From: Verticiella sediminum
GTDB taxonomy: Bacteria > Pseudomonadota > Gammaproteobacteria > Burkholderiales > Burkholderiaceae_B
Length of the DNA stretch: 64,000 nt
Reading direction: 5' to 3'
Assembly (NCBI RefSeq): GCF_007558815.1
Contig: NZ_VLTJ01000029.1
Span: forward strand, 434,001-498,000
Part shown: positions 35,211 to 43,933 of the stretch, piece by piece
Position numbering within the stretch: the first letter of the stretch is position 1
How the letters are laid out: every line of letters starts with the position of its first letter
Made by a program: the position numbers and the translations under genes
Notes under the pieces: model-generated
Database searches by the model: none
What the model was told of the DNA's origin: nothing
Seen by the model: only the letters and a program-made list of their open reading frames with translations

Positions 35211-38200
35211 CTATGCGAAGAACGCCAGCTCCAGCTCCACGCCGCCCGTGAGGGCGGCGTCGACGGTTGCACGGTGCTCGATGCTCTCGGAGAACAGGCC
35301 GAGCAGGGCGTCGCGGGCCATGCCGGCTTCGAGCTGCTGCACCCAGTAGGCGCCGCCGGCCGTATCGGCATCGCGATCCAGCACCGTGCCATACAGCATG
35401 TCGACGAAGTCTGCGTGGCTCACATCGGCGACGTTCCCATTGGCCGCGGCGAACTCGTCCGAACCGAGGAAGCTGCGGGCGAGCGAGAGCAGATTCCCGC
35501 TGGCGTCCATGTCGCGCACCCAGTAGCTGATGCCTTCGATATCCGGCGCCCGGTCGAGGGCGGCCTCGTACATGCGATGCACCTGGCCCGGCGCGTCGTC
35601 CAGATCGAAGGCAAGGATCTTGTCGTCGAACATCAGACGCTCCACGTCGATCAGGACGCTGCTGCCGGTCGGGCCGCTCACGCTCGCGGGCAGGCCGTTC
35701 TCGCCCAGCGTGATGTCGTACGCAGCGGCGTCGCCGTCGAAGCGCGCGTGGTCCAGCCCGGCCCCGCCATCCAGGCGGTCGTCGCCACCCCCACCGTGCA
35801 GGATGTCGTTGCCGGCCCCGCCACGGATGTCGTCGTCGCCATCGGTGCCGACCAGGGTCTCCCCGCCGTCGCCGCCGACGATCGGCTCGGGGGTGCCCGG
35901 CTCGCCGGGCTGGCCGTCCGTGCCTTCGAGCACGCTGTCCTCGCGCACCGACAGGTTCTGGATCCGCTCGTCCTGGGCTGCGGCGGTGTCGGCCTCGCCG
36001 TAGGCGGTCTCGGGGGTGGCGTGGAACTGGCCCAGGTAGTTGGCCAGCGCGTGCTGTTCGCCCATCACATTGTCGGGCACGTCGGTGGTCAGGTCGTCCC
36101 ACGCGACGGGCTCGGACAGCGTACCGTCCTCCAGCACGAAGCGAAAGTTCGTGGCGTTGGCCTGGATCGGATAGCCGTCGCCGTCCTGGGCCGTGAAATT
36201 CAGCGTGACCACCGAAATGGTGGCAGGCGCGCCGGCGACCAACTGGCCGTCGTCGTACAGGGCCAGCTTGTTGCCCTCGGCATCGACCAAAGCGACGTCC
36301 TGGACCCGCTGGCCCGCCGGCAGGGCCGGGTCGTACGAGAACGACACGCCGCCCACTTGCGGGTAGCCGCCGTTGCCGGGGTTCAGGCCGGCGCCATAGT
36401 TCAGAATGGCCAGCAGCCCTTCGGGCGTGGTGTCGAACACCGCCAGCTTGTTGTCGAAGCGCAGCGCGTTCTCGATGTCGAGCTGGGAGATGCCGCCCGC
36501 CTCCTTGCCCGCGGCCGGGTTGGCGATATTGCCGGTCTTGTCGCCCGTGGCCGGGTCGACCGCGCCGATCGAGGCGCGGATTCCGCCGCCGTTCTTGAGC
36601 GATACGATGAAACCGTCGTCGGCGGCGGCCTGGGCGGCCCATGCATTGGCATCGGCGGTGAGATTGCCGAGGTTGGTCTCCTGGGTTCGGCCGAAAGTCC
36701 GATCGCCTTCGAGAAAGACGCTCGAGTAGCCGTACACCGTGCCGTCCTTGCCGGCGATCAAGGCGTCCACCGCCTCGGTGATCTCGCGCACCGTTCCGCC
36801 GATGCTGCCCTCGGCGAAGGCGGCGTCGATGTCGGCGCCGTACACGCTCTCCACGGTGTCCTGCGTCGCCGAGTAGGCGCCGTTGATCGCCTCGTCCAGG
36901 CTCTCCAGGAGGAGGCGGCCCTCGGCGTCGAACTCAACGACCAGCCGGCCGAGATAGGTATATTCGCCGTCGGTGGAGACGATCAGGGTGTCGCCGCCGT
37001 CGGCGCCCTGCGCCAGATAGGGATAGCCCTCGGCAAAGGCGCGGCCCGGGAAGGCGGTGTCGTCGGCATCGCCCATCGCGGTGTGCGAGCCGGCGGCGAG
37101 GATGATGTCCACGCCTTCGAGCAGGCCGGCCAGCGCCTTCTCGTTGCCCAGCTCCTGCAGGTGCGACAGCAGGATGATCTTGTTCACGCCCCGTTCGACG
37201 AGAGCATCGATCTCGAGCTGTAGCTGTTCGGCCAGCAGCGCCATGTCGTCCTGCTCCTGGCCGTCGCCGGGCTGGCCGGCGGTCGGAAAGCCCGCCACCT
37301 CGGTGCCGGTGGGCGAGGAGATCCGCTCCAGCATCTGGGTGGTCGCGCCGACCAGGCCGATCGTCTCGCCGCTCTGCTCGATCACGGCCGAAGGCACGAA
37401 CTTGCCGGCGACAGCGCCGAGCGCCTGCCCGCCGTCGGCCGTCAGGGCATTGATGGCGCTGTCGGCACTGTAGTCCAGGTTGGCCGACAGGTAGGGGAAT
37501 AGCGCGCCGGCATAGTCGCCGGACGGTGTGACGGCGTCGGCGAGCACGCTGGAACCGAGGTCCCACTCATGGTTGCCCACCGCCGAGGCGTCCACGCCCA
37601 GCGCGTTGAGGATGGCGATGTCCGGGCGGCCCGCGCCGGCCGCGCCGATCACTGCGGCCAGCGACGGGTCGGCGCCGGCCGTCATGAAGGGTCCGGGAAT
37701 GAAGTTGTCGCCGCCGGACAGCACCAGCGTGTTGACATACTCGTCGTCGAACCAGTCGATCAGTGCGCCCAGGTACGGCGCGGTCTGTCCGGCCAGCAGG
37801 CCGGCCTCGGCATCGCTGAAATGCAGCAACTGCAGTACGAAGACCTCGTCCTCGTTGCTCTCGCCCAGGTCCAGCCCGACCAGCACCGGATCGTGGTCCG
37901 ACACGCGCGCCATGGCGCCGGCATCGAAGATCGCGGGGTCGCGGCCGTAGTCGAGGTTGTAGTCCAGCGCGTCGGCCTCGTCGGCGTTGATGTGCCATTG
38001 CGTCACGCCGGTCACCTGGGCCAGGGCCGTGGCGCTCGACAGGATGTAGTCGAGCGAGCCCTTCTGGCCGTCGAAGACGTAGGAGTACGGATCGTCCAGC
38101 AAGTCTTCCAGGTTCGTGTAGCCGGCCGCCGCGAGCAGGGCCAGCGGGCCTTCCATGGCATACGCGTTCAGGTCGCCCAGGACGAAGATGTCCTCGTCGA

Positions 38201-39902
38201 CCGAGCCGGTGGGGTCGCTCTCCAGCCACTGGGCCACGGCCTGCGCCGCGAGTTCGCGCTGCTGGTTCCAGGCGCCGGCGCCGTCCACCTGGTCGGCATC
38301 CGCCCCCGAGTCCGGGCCGCTGCCCTTGGACTTGAAGTGGTTCAGGGCGGCCGTGAAGCTCTCCCCGCTGGCGATCTCCTCGAAGGTGACCGCCAGCGGA
38401 TTGCGGCTGGTGTTCTCGCCGTCGAAGATGCCGCCCACCGTGCTCTGCGCGAGCAGCGCGTCGCCGCCTTCCATCTGCGCCAGCGCGGCGTCGTTCAGGA
38501 TCGCCGGCTCGGTGCCCTCGGCGATGCGCACGGCGGACGTCTTGTAGATGAAGCCCACGCCGATGGCGTCGCCGCCGACGTGCTGGCGGCCCGGGTCGAC
38601 CCACGCATAGTGGTCTTGCTCGGGCAGCGCGGCATTCAATTGTGCCACCAGGTACTCGATGGCGTTGCCCGGCGAACCGGGCAGAAAGTCGTTCTCCAGC
38701 TCGACCAGGCCCACCACGTCGGCGTCCATGCCCTTGAGCACGTTGACGAGCTTGGCCGTCTGGCGGTCGAATTCCGCCTGGCTGTCAGCACCGCGCGGAT
38801 CGAAGCCGTTGACCGTGCTCGCCGTGTCCTGGTCGATGGTGCGGAAGTAGTTGAGCACGTTCAGGCCGGCGAGCTTGAGCGTGCCGCCGACGTCGGCCGG
38901 TGCGTCCTCGCGCAGGTTCACTCGCTCGAAGGTGTTGTCGCCGTCCTCGACCGAGCGTACGCGCCAGGCATCGTGGGCGTAGTCGAGCACCCCGGTGAGC
39001 CCGTCGATCGTATCGCCCATGCGCGGCGCATTGGCCGTGGCGTAGTCCGCGTAGCCGTCCAGGTAGCCGATGGGCTGGTTCTGCGCCGACAGGCCATCGT
39101 CGTAGGTGATGGTGCGCTGGGCCAGGTCGCGCAGGTGGGCATCGTAGCCCTGCGCATCCGGCACGTTGTCCACCGTGTACTGTGTCGGACGCTCGCCGGC
39201 CGCCAGCTTGACCTCGTTGTAGCGGTCGAGGTCGTACTGCTCGGTCAGCGTGAGCGTCTCGTTGAAGCGCACGAGCATGCCTTCATAGGCCGACAGGTCC
39301 GGCTGGTAGACCCCGGGTTCGATCTCGTTGACCGCCAGCGAGGGGAAGTCGACCGCCACCGCCATCGAATCCACGTCGGCAACTGCGCCGGCCTGCACCA
39401 CGTCGACCTGGGTGGCCGTGACCTGGGTCTTGCCGAAGTACTCGGAGACCGTGCCGGTCACCATCACCTTGTCGCCCAACTGCACGTCCACGTCGAGAGC
39501 GGCGGCATAGACGAAGATGCCCTCGGAAGTGGCAGCGTCGTCGTCGTGCTCGGCCGTTTCGGCCTGCAGGAAGAAGCCGCCCAGGTTGCGCCCGTCGTCG
39601 GCATCGCCGTTCTGAAAATCGCCCACGACGATGGCCTGCAGCGTCACTTGCTGCCCGACCAGCGGGCTTGCGGCGCCAGCGCCCTGGATGGCGTGGATCT
39701 GGGTCAGGGGGGCGGGCCCTTCGCCGCCGTCGGCCAGCGCGCCGCTCGGCGCGAGCGTGCTGTAGAACTTGCCGTCGTTGCCGTTGTCGAGCACCCGGCC
39801 CCAGCCCGCGAGATCGGTACCGGCGGTTCCGGCGATCTCGACGGATTCATCGAGGTCGGCCCCGGCGTTGTCGTAATGGAATTCGTTGATCCGGACGGAC
39901 AC
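35211..39902 (-). CDS. Giant secreted nuclease / 5'-nucleotidase with RTX repeats and DUF4214
   Basis: A 1563-residue multidomain protein. An ExeM/NucH-type endonuclease occupies the N-terminal region to about residue 675, with catalytic-type VELEND (403), GDLNAY (577) and SDHDPV (670). A UshA-like 5'-nucleotidase follows: LLHFSD (690), GGDN (730), GNHEWD (779), then its C-terminal domain around 1054-1260. RTX calcium-binding nonapeptides (GGAGNDILHGGGGDD) cover about 1337-1386, then DUF4214 at about 1437-1541. There is no N-terminal signal peptide, and the end VELELAFFA suits type I secretion. GTG start with GGGAGA upstream. It probably scavenges extracellular DNA phosphate; no HlyBD-type exporter is in the window. 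Confidence 0.88.
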   Translation of the reverse strand: MSVRINEFHYDNAGADLDESVEIAGTAGTDLAGWGRVLDNGNDGKFYSTLAPSGALADGGEGPAPLTQIHAIQGAGAASPLVGQQVTLQAIVVGDFQNGDADDGRNLGGFFLQAETAEHDDDAATSEGIFVYAAALDVDVQLGDKVMVTGTVSEYFGKTQVTATQVDVVQAGAVADVDSMAVAVDFPSLAVNEIEPGVYQPDLSAYEGMLVRFNETLTLTEQYDLDRYNEVKLAAGERPTQYTVDNVPDAQGYDAHLRDLAQRTITYDDGLSAQNQPIGYLDGYADYATANAPRMGDTIDGLTGVLDYAHDAWRVRSVEDGDNTFERVNLREDAPADVGGTLKLAGLNVLNYFRTIDQDTASTVNGFDPRGADSQAEFDRQTAKLVNVLKGMDADVVGLVELENDFLPGSPGNAIEYLVAQLNAALPEQDHYAWVDPGRQHVGGDAIGVGFIYKTSAVRIAEGTEPAILNDAALAQMEGGDALLAQSTVGGIFDGENTSRNPLAVTFEEIASGESFTAALNHFKSKGSGPDSGADADQVDGAGAWNQQRELAAQAVAQWLESDPTGSVDEDIFVLGDLNAYAMEGPLALLAAAGYTNLEDLLDDPYSYVFDGQKGSLDYILSSATALAQVTGVTQWHINADEADALDYNLDYGRDPAIFDAGAMARVSDHDPVLVGLDLGESNEDEVFVLQLLHFSDAEAGLLAGQTAPYLGALIDWFDDEYVNTLVLSGGDNFIPGPFMTAGADPSLAAVIGAAGAGRPDIAILNALGVDASAVGNHEWDLGSSVLADAVTPSGDYAGALFPYLSANLDYSADSAINALTADGGQALGAVAGKFVPSAVIEQSGETIGLVGATTQMLERISSPTGTEVAGFPTAGQPGDGQEQDDMALLAEQLQLEIDALVERGVNKIILLSHLQELGNEKALAGLLEGVDIILAAGSHTAMGDADDTAFPGRAFAEGYPYLAQGADGGDTLIVSTDGEYTYLGRLVVEFDAEGRLLLESLDEAINGAYSATQDTVESVYGADIDAAFAEGSIGGTVREITEAVDALIAGKDGTVYGYSSVFLEGDRTFGRTQETNLGNLTADANAWAAQAAADDGFIVSLKNGGGIRASIGAVDPATGDKTGNIANPAAGKEAGGISQLDIENALRFDNKLAVFDTTPEGLLAILNYGAGLNPGNGGYPQVGGVSFSYDPALPAGQRVQDVALVDAEGNKLALYDDGQLVAGAPATISVVTLNFTAQDGDGYPIQANATNFRFVLEDGTLSEPVAWDDLTTDVPDNVMGEQHALANYLGQFHATPETAYGEADTAAAQDERIQNLSVREDSVLEGTDGQPGEPGTPEPIVGGDGGETLVGTDGDDDIRGGAGNDILHGGGGDDRLDGGAGLDHARFDGDAAAYDITLGENGLPASVSGPTGSSVLIDVERLMFDDKILAFDLDDAPGQVHRMYEAALDRAPDIEGISYWVRDMDASGNLLSLARSFLGSDEFAAANGNVADVSHADFVDMLYGTVLDRDADTAGGAYWVQQLEAGMARDALLGLFSESIEHRATVDAALTGGVELELAFFA

Positions 39903-40142
39903 GTCGTGTTCTCCCGCGCAGGTCTAGGTCTGAGCTCGCGCGCCGGCGCGCCTGCAGTGGCGTCTGCATCGCACAACGGATGCGGGGCGCCCTACCCGGG
40001 GGAGCGCGGACATCCAGGCGTGGAGCCCGCCGGCGAGACTGTAGACAGCCCAGGTGACCTGCCGGTTAAGACAGCGTGACCGGTGCATGACAGACAATGG
40101 ACGTTGCTATGATGGCCCGATCCACCGATGCCGGAGTTCTGC

Positions 40143-41138
40143 ATGCCCGACGTTCTGCTTTCGCCGTCCTTCATCTCGCGCCACGGGGACGACGCCCTGG
40201 CCGCCGCGCCGCGCGAATACGCGCTCAATCTCCTGCCCTTCGACGACGCCCATCCGCCGGCAGGCCTGCACGGCGTGCAGGCCGCCTTCATGTCGCTCGA
40301 CATGCTGCCCTCCGTGCGGGGCAATGCCGACTATCTGCAGGCCTTCTTCGGGGCGCTGCAGCGCGCCCCCAATCTGCGCTGGCTGCACGTCGGCATCGCC
40401 GGCACCGACATGCCCGCGCTGCTGGAACTGGCGCGCCGTGGCGTCACCATCACCAGCTCGTCCGGCGCCAACGCCGACGCCGTGGCGCAGCAGGCCATCG
40501 CCGGCATGCTGGCGCTCGCGCGGCGCGTGCCGGACTGGGTGCTGGCCCAGAAGGAACACCGCTGGCAGCCGTACCGGCGCGATCAGGTGCCGGCCGACGT
40601 GAATGGCAGCACGGCGGTCATCGTAGGGCTGGGCGAAATCGGCCGGCGCATCGCGCGCATCTGCCGCGCGATGGACATGCGGGTGATCGGCGTGCGCCGC
40701 CACGCGAGCCCGGACGAGAACTGCGATGAGGTGGTCGCGCCCGAGCGGCTGCACGAGATCGCGCCGGACACGCAGTGGCTGTTCCTCGCCTGCCCCCTGA
40801 CCACGCAGACTCGCAATCTGGCCGGCGCCGAACTCCTGGCGCGGCTGCCGGCCGAGTGCCGCATCGTCAACGTCGGCCGCGGCGGGGTGCTCGACGAGGA
40901 AGCCCTGCTGGCGGCGCTGCGTGAACGGCGCCTGGCCGGCGCCTATCTCGACGTTTTCGACGCCGAGCCGCTACCGGTCGACTCGCCGCTGTGGGACGCG
41001 CCCGAGCTGCTCATCTCGCCGCACGTGGGCGGTGCCTCGCGCGGTTTCGCGGGCCGCGGCGCCGACCTTTTCATCGACAACCTGCGCCGCTACACGCGCG
41101 GCGAGGCGCTGCGCAATCTGGCGCGCTTCGAAGCCTGA
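40143..41138 (+). CDS. D-2-hydroxyacid dehydrogenase family protein (tandem copy 1)
   Basis: A 331-residue NAD(P)-dependent dehydrogenase of the D-isomer hydroxyacid family. The nucleotide-binding motif is GLGEIG at 162-167. The catalytic triad is R246 (VNVGRGG), E275 (FDAEPLP) and H294 (SPHVGG). ATG 40143 follows GGAG. It is paralogous to the next gene, 88 bases downstream. The NAD versus NADP preference is suggested by GVRRHA after the second strand, where an arginine pair favours NADPH. Likely a glyoxylate, hydroxypyruvate or 2-oxoacid reductase. Confidence 0.9.
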   Translation: MPDVLLSPSFISRHGDDALAAAPREYALNLLPFDDAHPPAGLHGVQAAFMSLDMLPSVRGNADYLQAFFGALQRAPNLRWLHVGIAGTDMPALLELARRGVTITSSSGANADAVAQQAIAGMLALARRVPDWVLAQKEHRWQPYRRDQVPADVNGSTAVIVGLGEIGRRIARICRAMDMRVIGVRRHASPDENCDEVVAPERLHEIAPDTQWLFLACPLTTQTRNLAGAELLARLPAECRIVNVGRGGVLDEEALLAALRERRLAGAYLDVFDAEPLPVDSPLWDAPELLISPHVGGASRGFAGRGADLFIDNLRRYTRGEALRNLARFEA

Positions 41139-41226
41139 AGACGCGCCCGAGCACGCGCGGGCACCTTGCCCACGAGGGTCGGGCGGCGCACACTGACGGT
41201 TTTCGAGCCGCAGCCTGCGCCCCGCC

Positions 41227-42234
41227 ATGCCTGGAATCCTCCTGTCCCAACCCATCATCGACGTCTACGGCGATCAGGTGCTCGCCGCCCTGCCCGCCGG
41301 GATGTCCATGCAACTCGTGACGAACAGCGCGGCGCGCCCGCTGGACGACGCCACCCGCGACAGCCTGGAAGTCGCGTTCCTGTCGGTCGACCAGATCGGC
41401 CCGCACGCCTGCAACGGCAACGGCAAGGACCTGCCCGCCTTCTTCGACACGCTGCTGGCGGCGCCCAACCTGCGCTGGCTGCATATCTGCAGCGCGGGCA
41501 CCGACCGGCCGCAACTCGCCCAGCTCGCGCAGCGCGGCGTTGTCGTCACGCACTCCTCCGGGGCCAATGCCGCCGCCGTCGCCCACGTGGCCATGGCGGG
41601 CATGCTGGCACTGGCGCGCGACGTACCCATGTGGGTGCGAGCCCAGGCGGAACACCGCTGGCAGACGCAACGCCACGAGGCCTCGCCGCTCGACATCGAC
41701 GGCACCACGGCCGTGGTGCTGGGCCTGGGCGAGATCGGCCGACGCATCGCGAAGGCCTGCCGCGCGCTGGACATGCACGTGATCGGCGTGCGGCGCCGCG
41801 CGCAGGCCGACCCCTGCTGCGATCGTGTGGTTGCCACCGCCGCCCTGCGCGACGTGGTGCGCGAGGCCCAGTGGCTGTTCGTGGCCTGCCCGCTGTCGGA
41901 CGAAACGCGCAACCTGGTCGACGGCGAGATCCTGGCGCTGATGCCGCGCGAAGGCCGCCTGGTCAATGTGGGCCGCGGCGGAGTGGTCGACGAGCGCGAC
42001 CTCCTGGCCGCCCTGCGTGCCGGCGACATCGCGGGCGCCTACATGGACGTCTTCGCCACCGAGCCGTTGCCGCCCGACTCCCCCCTCTGGGACGCCCCCA
42101 ACCTGCTCGTGTCGGCGCACAGCGCGGGCGCTTCGCGCGGCTTCGGGCCGCGCACGGCGGCGCGCTTCATCGACAACCTGCACCGCTGGTCGCGCGGACA
42201 GGCGCTCAAGGACGTGGCGACGTTCCCCGGCTGA
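41227..42234 (+). CDS. D-2-hydroxyacid dehydrogenase family protein (tandem copy 2)
   Basis: A 335-residue paralog of the preceding gene. GLGEIG lies at 166-171, with R250 (VNVGRGG), E279 (ATEPLP) and H298. The block around the histidine reads VSAHSAGA instead of ISPHVGGA, so substrate contacts differ. GVRRRAQ suggests NADPH use. Shared blocks such as APNLRWLH and SSGANA show duplication. No clear Shine-Dalgarno precedes the ATG. Confidence 0.9.
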   Translation: MPGILLSQPIIDVYGDQVLAALPAGMSMQLVTNSAARPLDDATRDSLEVAFLSVDQIGPHACNGNGKDLPAFFDTLLAAPNLRWLHICSAGTDRPQLAQLAQRGVVVTHSSGANAAAVAHVAMAGMLALARDVPMWVRAQAEHRWQTQRHEASPLDIDGTTAVVLGLGEIGRRIAKACRALDMHVIGVRRRAQADPCCDRVVATAALRDVVREAQWLFVACPLSDETRNLVDGEILALMPREGRLVNVGRGGVVDERDLLAALRAGDIAGAYMDVFATEPLPPDSPLWDAPNLLVSAHSAGASRGFGPRTAARFIDNLHRWSRGQALKDVATFPG

Positions 42235-42547
42235 CGCTCGAGCGCGCCTCACACTCGGAGAGCAATGCTTACGCCTCGTCGCCCGGCCGGTTTGCCCGGC
42301 TCGGCCGATCGGGAGGATAATGGCTACTTTATTGCAATACGACGATGCGGCGCGCCAGCGCCGCCGCCCTGGCCACGGCGAGCCGCTCCGGACACCACAC
42401 CCGGGCTTGCTCCGTGCCGCAGCGAACCCACCGGCCTTTTGTCATCCCGTTGTCCAGCGATGCCGTGCCTGCGCCGGCCGGAGCCGCCGTGCGAGGTGAA
42501 CCGCCGCGCGGCGCCGTCGCATCGTCGGCCCAAAATGCAGGTTGAGC
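42235..42547. other. 313-bp intergenic region ahead of the DUF6776-erpA operon
   Basis: It holds the promoter candidate at 42292-42321. A 59-codon open frame from ATG 42320, preceded by GGAGG, is present, but it is arginine-rich, has no recognisable features and its start lies on the -10 box, so it is not called as a gene. Nothing else was recognised. Confidence 0.5.
42292..42321 (+). promoter_or_regulatory. Sigma-70-type promoter candidate
   Basis: A -35 TTGCCC and a -10 GATAAT separated by 18 bases, in front of the DUF6776-erpA pair. The -10 matches consensus at 5 of 6 positions and the -35 at 4 of 6. The implied leader to ATG 42548 is about 220 bases, which is long, so another start point may exist. 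Confidence 0.45.
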
Positions 42548-43372
42548 ATGGCGCGTAGTGGATCTTTCTGGGCCGCCCTGGTACTGGGCACGGCCCTTGG
42601 TGCGGGTGCGACTTTCGCCTGGCTGCACGAGCCCCCGCCCGACCCCGGAGCAGGCCCCACGCTCGCCGAACAGGTCGAGCAGCTCCTGGGCGACATCGAC
42701 ACCGTGACGGCCGAGCGCGACGGGCTGCGCGGCGAACTGGATGCCGCCGGCAAGCGCGAAGCGGCTTTCACCGAAGCGGCCGCGCAACGCGTCAAGGAAA
42801 TGGACGCCGTCATAGACAAGTGGCGTACGCAAGCCGCGGCCCTGCAGTCGAAACTGGAGGAAAGCGCGAGCCGCCTGGCGGTCGCCGAATCCGCCCGCGA
42901 TCACCTCGCGGCCGAACTCACCGCCTCTCAGCAGGAAGTGGCCGCCCTGCAGCAGAATCTGGCCTTCTTCGAGAACCTCATCCCCGCCGGCACCAAGCCC
43001 GGGCCGGTGAGCATCCGCTCGGCGCAAGTCGAACCCGATGGCGCGCATCTGCGCTATCGGGTGTTGATCATGCGCAACGGCCCCTCGGGCGACGGCCGCT
43101 TCAAGGGCAGCCTGCGCTTCATGGCGACTGGCACCCGACGGGGCGAGAGTGCTACCATAACCCTTGAACCCGTGGCAAGCGCCCCCACCTCCCAAGCAGC
43201 AAGCGAGCGCGCTGCCATTCCTCTCGAATTCCAGCAGTATCAACGCGCCGACGGGCAACTCGCCCTTCCCGAAGATTTCGTTCCCGAATCCGTGACCGTG
43301 CGCGTGCTGGAAGGCAGGAAAGTCCTCTCCGAACACGCCGTCGGGTTGACCCCCAAGGAGTCATCACCATGA
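42548..43372 (+). CDS. DUF6776-like membrane-anchored coiled-coil protein
   Basis: A 274-residue protein of unknown function. An N-terminal membrane anchor spans about residues 5-24 ([20 protein letters not shown]). A long coiled coil follows (about 38-145, rich in Ala/Glu/Gln with [25 protein letters not shown]), then a globular beta-rich C-terminal domain. The layout matches DUF6776 proteins that precede erpA in betaproteobacteria. Its stop overlaps the erpA start (ATGA). It is probably periplasmic with an envelope role; the link to iron-sulfur assembly may only be transcriptional. Confidence 0.78.
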   Translation: MARSGSFWAALVLGTALGAGATFAWLHEPPPDPGAGPTLAEQVEQLLGDIDTVTAERDGLRGELDAAGKREAAFTEAAAQRVKEMDAVIDKWRTQAAALQSKLEESASRLAVAESARDHLAAELTASQQEVAALQQNLAFFENLIPAGTKPGPVSIRSAQVEPDGAHLRYRVLIMRNGPSGDGRFKGSLRFMATGTRRGESATITLEPVASAPTSQAASERAAIPLEFQQYQRADGQLALPEDFVPESVTVRVLEGRKVLSEHAVGLTPKESSP

Positions 43373-43737
43373 ATGCCATCGCCGAAAACGTCTCCCTCGA
43401 TGCCCCGCCCGTCCCGCTCGTCTTCACCGACTCGGCCGCGGCCAAGGTCAAAGATCTGATCCTCGAAGAGAACAACCCCGAACTCAAGCTGCGCGTCTTC
43501 GTCCAGGGTGGCGGCTGTTCCGGCTTCCAGTACGGTTTCACCTTCGACGAGGTCATCAACGAGGACGACACCGCCCTCGACAAGAACGGCGTGCAGTTGC
43601 TCATCGACCCGATGAGCCTGCAATACCTCATGGGCGCGGAGATCGACTACAAGGAAGATCTGCAGGGCGCCCAGTTCGTGATCCGCAATCCGAACGCCGC
43701 CAGTACCTGCGGCTGCGGCTCGTCCTTCTCGGTCTGA
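43369..43737 (+). CDS. erpA: Iron-sulfur cluster insertion protein ErpA
   Basis: A 122-residue A-type carrier that delivers Fe-S clusters to apoproteins. The three ligand cysteines are C50 ([11 protein letters not shown]) and C114 and C116 (CGCGSSFSV). Length and C-terminus match ErpA rather than IscA. It overlaps the DUF6776-like gene by 4 bases. A GC-rich hairpin follows at 43810. Confidence 0.95.
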   Translation: MNAIAENVSLDAPPVPLVFTDSAAAKVKDLILEENNPELKLRVFVQGGGCSGFQYGFTFDEVINEDDTALDKNGVQLLIDPMSLQYLMGAEIDYKEDLQGAQFVIRNPNAASTCGCGSSFSV

Positions 43738-43809
43738 CGACGGGCCCCAGCCGCCGGCATCGCCCTCGAGGGCGAGGGCTGGCGAGGCAAGCCCGCCCAC
43801 CTGTCCGAA

Positions 43810-43828
43810 CGCCCGGCTCCGCCGGGCG
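43810..43828. terminator. GC-rich hairpin after erpA, possible terminator
   Basis: Arms CGCCCGGC and GCCGGGCG with a TCC loop, 73 bases after the erpA stop. No T-run follows, so it is a weak intrinsic terminator at best. A GATAAT -10-like hexamer for the next gene lies at 43891. Confidence 0.4.
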
Positions 43829-43933
43829 TCGGCGCTTCTGCGGCCTGTCCCCGGGCGCGCGCTCCTCCCGGCGCCGCTGCGCACCCAGGCGATAATCCCG
43901 CTTTCCCGAACCGCGCCTTCTTCCCCGACCCGC

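Noticed and set aside
37569-40079. An 836-codon plus-strand frame opposite the giant RTX gene
   Set aside because: The minus-strand frame has complete domains with catalytic motifs; the plus frame has only Val/Gly/Arg/His-rich sequence.
42320-42499. A 59-codon frame with GGAGG before its ATG
   Set aside because: Arg-rich, no features, and the start overlaps a -10 promoter hexamer. Comparative data would be needed to keep it.
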